From NCBI GenBank assembly GCA_002118135.1, contig BDIU01000371.1:254-64253 (forward strand): 64,000 nt of DNA. The letters run 5' to 3'. The translations under genes were made by a program, and so were the position numbers. This document shows, in pieces, positions 49,501 through 59,400 of this stretch. This DNA comes from Trebouxia sp. TZW2008 (Eukaryota; Chlorophyta; Trebouxiophyceae; Trebouxiales; Trebouxiaceae). A model generated the notes under the pieces. The model did no database searches, was not told the origin of the DNA, and saw only the letters and a list, made by a program, of their open reading frames with translations. The stretch's first letter is position 1. Each line of letters starts with the position of its first letter.

Positions 49501-52500
49501 GAATCAAATTGCTGTCATGCAGCAATTTTGGCTGGCTAGCTGGTTTGCCACATTCAACAAGCGCTAGAGCCCCAGGCCAGCTTTGGCTTGGCTGAGAAGG
49601 ATGTGTGTCACCAGTGACCGGTGCTAGGCAAATGTAGCACCTGGCGTCCAATGCTGCCAGCAGTCTCAGAAGTGAAACAGTTGACCCTCAGTCATGGAGT
49701 CAACATGCACTCTTGCCCGGTAGATCTTGATCTTGCCAGTGTCTACGCAATGTCAGGCATAGAAACCATGACAAGCAGCAGGATGAGGATGACAACAGCA
49801 ACTGTAGACTTGATCCAGTCACCTTGGATATGGAAACAAGACATGCTTTTGCCCCATAGAAATTGATGTCGTTGCTACCATGGCAGTGTTGGCACCAAAA
49901 CAGCAGTATGAGGAAAGACAATTCATGATCATATTCTTAAAGTGGGTGTAGTCACCTTGGCCATGGAATCAACGCGCACTCTGGCTCCATAGATCTTGAT
50001 CTTGTCAGTGTCCATTGCGGTGTTGGCCACTAGGATCTTGGCGTTCTCTATCCTCTTGGGCTGCCCAACTCCTATCCGCTTGTCTAGGATGAAACCTTCA
50101 TCTAGAAAAGACTCCTGCAGCGTCATTACAACAAATGAGAGATTGTAATAGCTGATTACAGCAATCTCTCTTGATCAGGACAATCAGCATAAGGACATTC
50201 TCAACGCCAGGGACAAGGCAATGCACTGCATGCAGACTAAGGTACACTGAGTAAGGACAATTTGATACAAGAGCGACGTTCTCGGCAATCGAAGCAGCCA
50301 TTGTAAGAGAAGCTACTGTAGCGTGCTATTGACCACATAGCATGCCATCAGCTTGTGCAACGCATGCTGTTGCAAAGTGCAGCCTTCAATTGCCTTGAGG
50401 ATACCTGCAGTGTACATTGACGATGGCAGAACGTGAAGCGTTTGCAAGATTTGCATCGTGTCATAAATTTCAGTCTCGTCTGTGAAAGCTAATGTGCTGC
50501 ACAGCTTTGTAAAGAGGAGAAGACACAAAATGATCCTGGTCTACACAGCCTGCTGCTGGTGAGCTGAACAGCTGACTAGTAGTGACTGGTAGTCAGCGCA
50601 CCTTCAGGGTTCCACCCGTCTTCTTGATGATGTGTATGCTCTCCAGGTTGCTGCTGCCCTTCAGCCTCAGCACAGCATCCACAGCCAGCTGGGCAAAAAG
50701 CTCCTTGTCTTGCGTCAAGATCTTGGAGCTGCGGCATTACTGACCAGCTTGTAACAATTGGGACAGGCAGCTGTTTGGCCATGTCAGCAGCGTATTAAAT
50801 TTGGCAGAGGCAGCTATTAAGCAATGTCAGCAGCTTACCGCATCTGGCAAAAAGTGCCTATGTAGCCATGCATACGAGAGCAGATTCAACAAGTGGGTTC
50901 CATCACTACATGCATCTTTGGAGGCTGCAATGCACCGCAGACTATGCTGCATCTTATGATGTGGATCACCACTGCAGAAGTGCTTCAACTTACAGTATGA
51001 TACAAGCGTATGGGCTTCTCTGTAAAAAAGCATCTGACATGTTGCAAATGCCAACATTATTTGTGCGAGATCTCTTTTTATGCTTTGACGTGCCAGGTTG
51101 ACGCAAATGCTGGCTTACCTGAGCGTTGTCTTGGCTATGTTTAGCAAGTCCTGTCTGAAGGTGTCCTCATTTGTGGAGTGGTTCAGTGCCAGCAGCTCTA
51201 GCCGCTCCTTTGCCACCTCACACGCTTGTCGGTATCCTGTGCCACATCAATTCAATCCATCAAATGTTTTGCCCAGGGTGGCTTTGCTTGTGCCATGCAT
51301 GTGCATCTTCACTCCATGCATAGCAATGTCGAAGAGTCGGTAGCTTTATGTCCTGAGATAGCATTTCACCTAAGCATAACGAAGATGAGTGACAGCCAGA
51401 TACCATGCACATGCTGGTCCTGAGATCAGCATGTGATGGATTTGACAGATGCCTGTCAGCATCCAATGCCAGGAGATTGCCAGCTGCATTTATATGCTCA
51501 CCGAGCGCAAAGTCATTTTTCATGCTCCTGATCAGTCCAAAGCTTGAGCTGGTTTGGGTGATCCACATGTGTATGCATTTGCAGGATACAGTAATCTCTT
51601 GACATAAGGACATTCTCAGTTCAAAAACAATGCAACTGGGAAGCAAGCACTGCATTCTGACTACAGTGGTACTTGTGAGTAAGGACAATTCGATGTAAGG
51701 ACAATTTTGTGGGTAACCAATGCAGTCATTATATCAAGATATTGCTGTACCTGCAATGATGGTCATGGGGTGGATCTTCTGCAGCACCAGCTGCTCTGCT
51801 TCTCTCAGCAGCTCACCAGCCAGGACCACCACAGACGTTGTGCCATCCCCTACTTCATCATCTTGCACTCGCGATATGTCTGCAGCAGCATTGCATGCTG
51901 ACATTGTGCATTGATGTGAACATGTCTCTCGTAAGGTAGAATTGGCCTGTTATGAAATATCTGTTGCCCTCAGGCACTGACAGAAGGCTGCAGTGTAAAC
52001 CTGAGATGCCATCGACAACCGCATGTGAGGAGCACGTGTATGACAAAGCGCAACAGGGCAAGACCAAGCCCCAGACTTGCAATTGCGTTTGCCCTGGACA
52101 CACACGAACGCTTTGCAAGTGACAGACGACGCTGCAAGTCTCAACTGCAACCCCTGATCAGTGTGTCAGGCCTGACATGACAGCTTGCAGCAGCATTCAA
52201 TACTCCCGCATAGGCAAATGCGGGCTTGACAAATATGCCGAGGTTTTATCTCAGTTGTGATGTAAATGTTGCAGGCTTATGAGGACTGCCTGGTATGCTA
52301 TGCAGACTCGATTATGCCTGAGGCGAAACAAGTTTTGTGACTTTACCTACAAGCACCTTGGCTGCTGGGTTGTCAACGTACAGGGATTTGAGGATTGTGG
52401 CTCCGTCATTTGTGACCATGATGTCATTTGTGCGGCCCATGCTTTGCAATATCTTGTCCTGCAAAGGTATTGGCAGAGCGCTCAGTGATGATGATTAGCA

Positions 52501-52980
52501 AGTGCTGAGAGCTGGCTTGCAGTACAGTACGCGTACCATGCCTTTTGGTCCAAGAGTGGTTTTGACAAGGTCTGCTATGGCCATTGCACCCACAAACGAC
52601 GCCTGTATAACACACCAAACGTTCGGTCACCAGGACTGTGCATCTCACGTGGCAAAGGCAAAATCAGCTACCACAGACAGCTCTGATCACTGCCAGCTAT
52701 AACATGCGCAGAAGGCAATCGGCTGGCACTGCAGTGTGATGCACAACGCACCAAACGAGCTGTTTCTCCCTTCTGTTCTTCCGCGCCCTGCTGCAAGACG
52801 CCGTTCATCCCAGGAACCTGCGCTCAGCAGAACCAACTGTACCGTAGCACGACCTTAAGCGAGCAGCTGGACGTCAGGATTGATGCGAGATCCGAGCATC
52901 TGGCTCACATCAAGATGGCTGATATAGTTGCGTTCGAGGTCAAGCGTTCAAGACTTACCGCCATAGCCATCGTGATCTGC
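46579..52980 (-). CDS. CCT2: T-complex protein 1 subunit beta (CCT2), cytosolic chaperonin
   Basis: One of eight subunits of the TRiC/CCT ring that folds actin, tubulin and other cytosolic proteins with ATP. Start MAMA (ATG 52980) joins [22 protein letters not shown]. Further exons: [43 protein letters not shown] (about 52460-52345); [20 protein letters not shown] with the GDGTT nucleotide motif (about 51880-51750); [58 protein letters not shown] through [16 protein letters not shown] (about 50115-49957); [12 protein letters not shown] through [23 protein letters not shown] through [27 protein letters not shown] and [41 protein letters not shown]; and [20 protein letters not shown] with a short tail to the TGA at 46579-46581. 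About 530 residues, normal length. Several introns contain degenerate exon copies, listed separately. Confidence 0.97.
47690..47935 (-). repeat. Triplicated exon start in CCT2 (95-99 bp period)
   Basis: Three copies of the exon beginning [14 protein letters not shown] lie in tandem, with first bases at 47720, 47815 and 47914 on the minus strand, each after an AG acceptor. The copy at 47720 continues as the real exon. The one at 47815 reads [14 protein letters not shown] then TGA. The one at 47914 reads [14 protein letters not shown] and diverges. The spacer between copies is also conserved (TGCTTTG...TTTGCTGGCGTG). Confidence 0.85.
48076..48100 (-). repeat. Copy of the preceding exon's end and donor in CCT2
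   Basis: Minus strand ATTCTGAGAGGAGCCAGTAA repeats the real exon end ATCGTCCTCAGAGGAGCCA|GTAAGCATC at about 48283-48300. So both the exon end with donor and the following exon start with acceptor have been copied in the same intron. Confidence 0.65.
48542..48585 (-). repeat. Degenerate copy of the GEIASTFD exon start in CCT2
   Basis: The plus-strand text TTTGTCTGGACAATCAAACC and GCAATCTCAATACCTG matches the real exon edge at 48403-48442 (CTTGTCTGGACTGTCAAAGG, GCAATCTCACCACCTG), about 139 bp away. The copy's frame has a stop and it lies in the intron upstream of the real exon. Confidence 0.75.
49700..49900 (-). repeat. Two degenerate copies of the [14 protein letters not shown] exon in CCT2
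   Basis: Aligned cores lie at about 49721, 49855 and 49990, an even 134-135 bp spacing. The copy at 49990 is the real exon ([19 protein letters not shown]). The copy at 49721 reads [18 protein letters not shown], and the middle one [19 protein letters not shown]. Both degenerate copies are in the intron downstream of the real exon. Confidence 0.8.
50155..50285. repeat. Intronic repeat, first copy (second at 51590-51715)
   Basis: GCAATCTCTCTTGAT...CATAAGGACATTCTCA...GAGTAAGGACAATTTGATACAAG here matches GTAATCTCTTGACATAAGGACATTCTCA...GAGTAAGGACAATTCGATGTAAG at 51590-51715, in the same order and orientation, about 1.43 kb away in another CCT2 intron. It is either part of a larger tandem duplication or two copies of a short dispersed element. 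Confidence 0.65.
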
Positions 52981-53180
52981 TGTTACTGAGCAATCGAACG
53001 CAGCTATAGTAGCATGCGGCCTAAACTCACGTAGACGGATATCTTAATGACCACCAGTGTTCGTCGCGCAGGGCATCGGCTGACTTGATGCGCTTGCCTA
53101 TGAACGGAGCACTAGCGCAAGAGCCTAAAGCATAGACCTGCGGCTCGACGCGCTCCGTGACGAGCGTTACGGTCCCCGTG
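52760..53180 (-). promoter_or_regulatory. CpG-richer 5' region of CCT2
   Basis: CpG is dense from exon 2 of CCT2 (about 52790) through the start codon (52980) to about 53180, including GGCTCGACGCGCTCCGTGACGAGCG. The pattern matches other gene starts of the window and supports the MAMA start codon. Beyond it, to the end of the neighbouring gene at 53438, nothing else is seen. Confidence 0.45.
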
Positions 53181-53437
53181 TGCTTGTTGCCCTGCATACT
53201 GTGCTAGGACTGCATGTTCGTTGCAGTACTAGCCTGTCATGCTTGCATGAGTTGCTGCATCGATAATGACATTGGAAACAGCTGCATCAGAATCTGATAT
53301 GTTTGACAACGGGGAAGGCTGTGTGGCATTACATTGTACATCACATCATGTCCCAAAACATGCTCTGCTCAGCACGAGACTGGCAGAACATCAATTGAGC
53401 TACAACAGCAAAATGCCCACGGTCTAGTCTTGTCTTC

Positions 53438-56400
53438 CTACAGGTCCTGTGACATGAATGCAGCATTGCCCAGATCACCTAAGCCTGCCCTTCTTTTGGT
53501 CTTCTTCTGTGCAGCAGGCGCGTCAGCAGCTGCTTCGCTGCTGAGGAAGTCTGCCGCATCTGCCAGTGCTGCCAGACCAGAGGCTCCAGCAGAGTTGCCA
53601 GCAAAAGGTTTTGCAGGCAGACTTGATGCTGCTGCTGACTCAGCTGCAGCATGGCTGTCAGCAGTTGACTGCTGTGCCCTGTCTGAAGCCTCTGCAGGTG
53701 CTGCTGTTGCTGCTGGCTGCACAACCAGGGACAGCTCAGCATCGCACCGCATCTGGTCAAAGCTGCAATCCCACTGACCAGCAGCAACCTCATGGACCCC
53801 ATGGAACAGCTTGACGCCATCCAGACTGCAGGCAGATATTGCTGCCCACTGCTGCATGCACTGCCTGAGCGTGGTGTCCCTTGGGAAGGCACCTGTCAGA
53901 CTGGCATCTGCCTGCCCATCTCTTTGCAGAGTCAGTGTTATACTGACAGTGCTGGCCTGAGCTGTCCCATTAGCAGCTGCACCAGCTACAGGGACAGTTG
54001 AAGCAGCCAAAGCGTCAGATGATGACTGTCCCTGTGTCTCCTGAGCAGCTGCTGCAATCCATGGTGAGGTAGCAGATGTTGATGCAGCAGCCTGAGGGTC
54101 AGAGCTGGCTGTCAAGGGCTGTGCAGCAGCCGAGGTGGAGGGCGTGTCAGTGCATATGTAGGGAGCTGACAGGATGCCCTTGCCCTTATCGAGCCGTGAT
54201 GGAGCGATGACAGCGGCCTCTGGCTGCTCTGCACTCTTGTTTGGCACAGCGGCTGTTGCTCCAGCTGCAGTGTGTGGCTGCTGCTGGTGCTGATGGTGGT
54301 GAGGGTGTGGAGGGGTGGTGCAGGGCATCGCTGCGCCTGCTACATGCTGTCCAGTGCTGGCAACCTGCATGCGCATGAATCAAGGTATAGGACAATGGTC
54401 ATGTTGTGATGAGCATGAATGCACTGTGAACACCAGTTGCATAACATACATGTTAGCCAATGCATGGAAGTGTCGACCCTTCAATATTCCAAGTTGCAAA
54501 CACACCCTAACATTTGATGACCTACAAGCTATTCAATTATCCTAACAGAAACAAAGGTATCAAAATTGGCAGGGTCATTATAGCAACAAAACCCACTGAA
54601 ACACAAGGGCGTTTTGAAGGGGTAGGTCACTAGGGAAGAGGGGGGTTGAAGGCGACTTTCTAATATAACTGAAGCGGGACTGCTGTTGCATGTAAATTCC
54701 AGACGCAAAAGCTTTGCAAAGCAAAACTGGCACCAGGACATCACACAGCATCAGTTACAGCACAGACTTTGTGGTGATAGGCAAAGCTACATAATATTTA
54801 CCTTGACGTGCAGCGTAATCTCAGAGCCCCATCCCAGCTGCTCAAAGGTAGAGTTCCACAGCTCCATGCCAACAGCAGCCCCGTTGTGGAAGACACTTAG
54901 GGCTTCAGGCACCAGCCTCACATGCTGACACCAAGTGTTCAGGCACTCCCCCAACTTAGCAGTCTTGGGGCCCTTGGTAATGCCGCCCTGTGTGCCCTCC
55001 CTCACAATCATGACTGCCACGTTGCTGCTGTCAACTGTGGCTGCAGCTGTGGCCAGTGGCTGACTAGCAACTGCTGCAGAACCAGCGTTTGCATACTGGG
55101 CTGCAAGCTGACTCAGCCATGCTGGCATCACAGGGGGAGGGACAGCAGCTGTGCTGCCAGGACTCGATGCCTGAGGCTGCTGCTGATGACTTGACACTGC
55201 TGCAGCTGTGGGCTGTGGCAGGGTGGGGACTACTGCAGGGGAAGCATCTGCAGGCTGTGATGCAGGCTGGAAGCTGGGTGTGGTGGATGAAGAAGCAGGG
55301 ACCTGAGCAGCAGCAGCTGGTCTGCTGAGCCTGCTCAAGATGGAGGATGGCAGTTGGTCCTCGTCCATGGGCTCAGCCTCCTGCTGCTGAGGGGTGGACG
55401 GTGCTGCAGATGGTGAGGGCCCATGGCTTGGCCAGCTGAGCCTCGCAAGAATGCTTGGCCTACTTTGACCATTGGTGGGCTGCAATGGAGTAGCACTGCT
55501 AGCCTGCAACATCATATAAATTCCAATTCAGGTACAATGTGTTCAAGATTTGGCAAGCATGCAAAACATTTGTTATGCCATAGCTTTACTGCATTTATGC
55601 GCTCAGCTTCCCCAATGCATGAAAGTCGTGATCTTTTTTCCAAACTCCCAGATCCAGTGATATATCAAATTACATATGCATGTATTCTTGCAACAGCATG
55701 CAGTATTGTGAGTATTGTGATATGGTTTCCAATTTGGATATCGATTTACTGAAATATGCCTGTGCGTTGTCAAGAGTGTGCACAGTGCAGCCTTGTGTGT
55801 CAAAGCATTGTGCAGGGCATATAATTGATACAGCTGACAGTGCAAGCGATCCCAGCTGCACCTAGACCATACACACTGAACATAACCTGGACAGGGTATT
55901 GATACATTTCAGGCATGCTGTAAAATTTCATGTACACCAACCATGTAACGGTGTGGAAATGCTTTGCTGATACAATATCATGTATTGTCAAACCAGCACT
56001 AAAGCTTACACTGCACGAGGGACCATCTGCTCTTGCAAATGGGGCCACAAGCTCACCTGATCAGCTGCTGCAGTTGCAGCACCAGCTACGGATGGGCCAC
56101 CAGTAGTCTGCACCATCACCATGTCCAGAGTATCCCCATTGCTCAGGCCCAGAGCCTGGAAGCTGCTATGCATGGGAATCTCGCTGCCCTTGTGCCCAAA
56201 GCGCAGCTGGTCAAAGGGCAGGCTCAGCTTGTCTGCCCAGCGCTGCAGTGCCCGTGCTGGCATGTCCATCAGCAAGAAAGTGGCACTTTTGCAGGCACCA
56301 TTGCAGTTGCAGATTGCAAGCTGCACAATGTGCGGGCCTGATGGGCGCAGTGCAAAGTCCAGCTGCACAGCTGCCCCCTTGCTGACTGACTCCAGGGTCT

Positions 56401-59400
56401 GCTCTTCCTGTCCAGACTGCCCATTGCATACTGCTGACTTCAGCACCTGCTGGTCCAAATGCAGGTAGGCCGCAAAGCCAACCCAGATGTCGCCGATGGT
56501 GGTAGTGGCTGATGCAACTGAGCTCTCTTCCCAGCACATGTCCTCACCCAGCAACAGCCTGGCAGTGAAGCTGACGGGCGCAGCTGCCAAATGAACACCT
56601 CCAATGACTTGGGTGCTAGGCCTCTGAGCAGAAGCTGTGGCCGCAGCACTCTGTGCAGGTGCAAATGCAGCAGGGCTGGACACTGGCCCAGGGCTGCTGC
56701 TGGTAGGAATGTCTGCTGCTGTAACACTAACAGGGGTTGTCAGGTTCAGCCCCTGAGGGACAGCAGCAGGGCTGCTAGGGGTGGGCGGTGGGGTTGTAGG
56801 TGGGGTAGCCGTGTCCAGAGCTGTCAAGAAGGCTGACATGGATGCCTCAGCTGTCAAAGGGGCAGGTGCCTCATGGGTTATTGGCTCACCAGCAGGCTCT
56901 GACTGCCGCTTTCTGTTGAGCTGGCGACTCTTTGGTGCTGGCTCAGCGCTGGCCTGTGCTGAAGGCTCACTTCTGCCAGTGTCGAGTCTGGGTGGAGGCA
57001 TGTCTGTGCCACCGTGCTCACCCTCGCCTGAAAGTCATGTCAGGAGTGTCAGCCTCATACAGCCAACCAAAGCTTGGTTTTTTTTCATGAAGTCACAGGA
57101 CTTGGCAAAGGAACATGTGCTTTGATATGCGTGCTTGAGGTCAGTCCCAGTACTGGACTGCACTTTGTGAAAAATGAGCATTGATTACAAGTCTGTTGGT
57201 GACAGTGCCAGCCATTTGCAATGCTGATGCCTGTGCCTCAGCTTGGCAAAGATGTACGCAGTCTCAGCATGAAGCGCGCCTGCAGCCTGTACCCAAATAC
57301 AAAAACAGGCAGCAGTTTGCTATTGCAGATTCCTCACGTGAGCATCATGCAATCACAGCGGACAAAAACGATTGTCAATGCTGACAATGGCAGCATCATG
57401 CTCATCCAGCAAATCTGCAACAACACTTGTGCAATGTTGAGCTTTGGGGGGCAAATTGCTTGCATACACCACAAACTGCTGGTCCCAAGTGTCTCACTGT
57501 ATGAGTCACACAGAACGGCTAGAGCAGGAGATGAGCAAGCCTGTTCACCTGTTGCACCATCCTCCTCGGCACGCTGCACGGCCTCTGCAATCTTCCTCCT
57601 GATCTCATGGTACGTCAAGGAAGGTGCTGCAACTTCCCTGCGGCTGGGCTGGGGCCTGCGACCCTGTCCCTTGCAGCTGTCAGTGTTGTGCTTCTTAGAG
57701 CCACCTGCAGCAACAAGGTACGACACTCAGCTTGTGAGGGCAATTGAGCTAAAAGCTGATGCTCACAGTTCCTGTTCCGATTGACCCTCTTTGCTTTTGT
57801 GCCACAGCTGTGTGACAACCTGGAGACTAAGCACAAGGTGAGCAGTGTGCACGGTCAATAAGCACAGAAAAGGGGTTGACAGCTTGTGGCAGAGGGTTTG
57901 TCTTGACTGAACACTGCCAACATGATCCTGAGTAATGGCAAATGACAATGTGTCTGCTTGCAAAAATAGCTCAGGTGCACTTGATGCATGCACAGCACAA
58001 GTCCTGTCCTGAACTTGACAGGACATCCGGCTTGCCAAGCACATGTGTCAGTCAAAATCCTCAGACCCTAGGTGCTGCTGCTCTTCGCACCACATGACGC
58101 CTGTTTTACCCATCACATTGACTCACAATGACAAGAGTTCAGAAAATTCCAAACCACAGACAACCATCTCACTGATGATGAATCTGTGCGCACAAAGTAG
58201 CAGCAGATCATGATGGCTGAACCTGAGCCAAGCCAAGAATAAAGTGAAAGCAGCTTTCTCTGATGGTCATAAAGCCAGCACTTTGCAACCGAAGATGACT
58301 CCAACTCAGCTGACAGAATGCATTTGATATCTGCAGTTCACTCGCAGTCTTTGCAAGTAATAGCACAATCAGGAATTGCTTCTGGACTATACAACTGCTG
58401 TTGTTGCAGCTTGCCCAAGTGAACACAATGTCATGTTTCAGAACAGGAACAGCTGTTCATGTTCACAAACACAGTACTGTGTGCCCTTGGCACACCTACA
58501 ACAGCAATCATGCAATGCTGATGCTCCAAGGGCAAAGTACATGCATGCAATATGGATTTCTTGTTTCAACAGTCTCACCAAACAAAACGCCCTGAACGCC
58601 TGAAACAGGACGGGAGTGACTTTGAGTGCCAAGTTTACCTGCTGAAGCAGCCTGGTAGGCCTTTGGGCTGCCTGACTTGGCACCGACATCAGCTTCATGT
58701 ACCAGACGCTGGTTGCCAGCATGGGTACGGGTAGGGAATCTGGCAGGTCCCTCGTGCAGAGACAGGGGGATCCGGCTCTTCATGTTGGCGGAAGTATTAC
58801 TGTGATGTTTTGTGAGACCTGCAGCAACAAAGATACAAAATTCATTTCTGAAGGAAAGTTGACGCTGTGTTGATTCTTTGCATCACTGGGCACTGGAGTC
58901 AAAGTCTCCATTTTCAGCAGAGCAATGTGACGATCTGCACAGTGACCACAAGATCAGCACTTTATAGCAACTGATATCACACATAATTTCGGCAAATTCT
59001 GCCGGTTGGATCTGTGTATATGCTGTGGCCCAAGCACAATCAGAGCTACTCATCTATGTCTGTGCTTGTGACACATGTGGTCCCACAACAGTTATTCAGC
59101 TACTACCTGCTACAAACAGCACATATGCAGCCATGAGTTATGCTCAATGCAGATGTGACGCTTGCCAAACGCATGTGACGGCTCAACCCCCACATCCTCA
59201 GTGCTGCTGCTCTCGGCACCACACAGCAACCAGTTGCATCATCATATGACCAACACTGACAAAACTCAGGATGAGCCCAAGGACAGCAGAGACCAGTCAT
59301 CAGCCTCACTGGGTATGAGACAACGCCAGCATTGTGAACCCTGTGATGCCCTCGACCAAAATGCGCATTGTCTGTATCTACTCCAGCTAGTTTGCAATAC

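Noticed and set aside
53459..53777. Plus-strand frame rich in Ala/Ser opposite the ubiquitin-like gene
   Set aside because: It is the antisense shadow of a GC-rich, Ala-coding exon; the minus strand has splice-consistent exons and domain similarity.
56781..57125. Plus-strand open frame of 114 codons
   Set aside because: Antisense to the Pro/Ala-rich exon of the minus-strand gene; no motif and no splice context.
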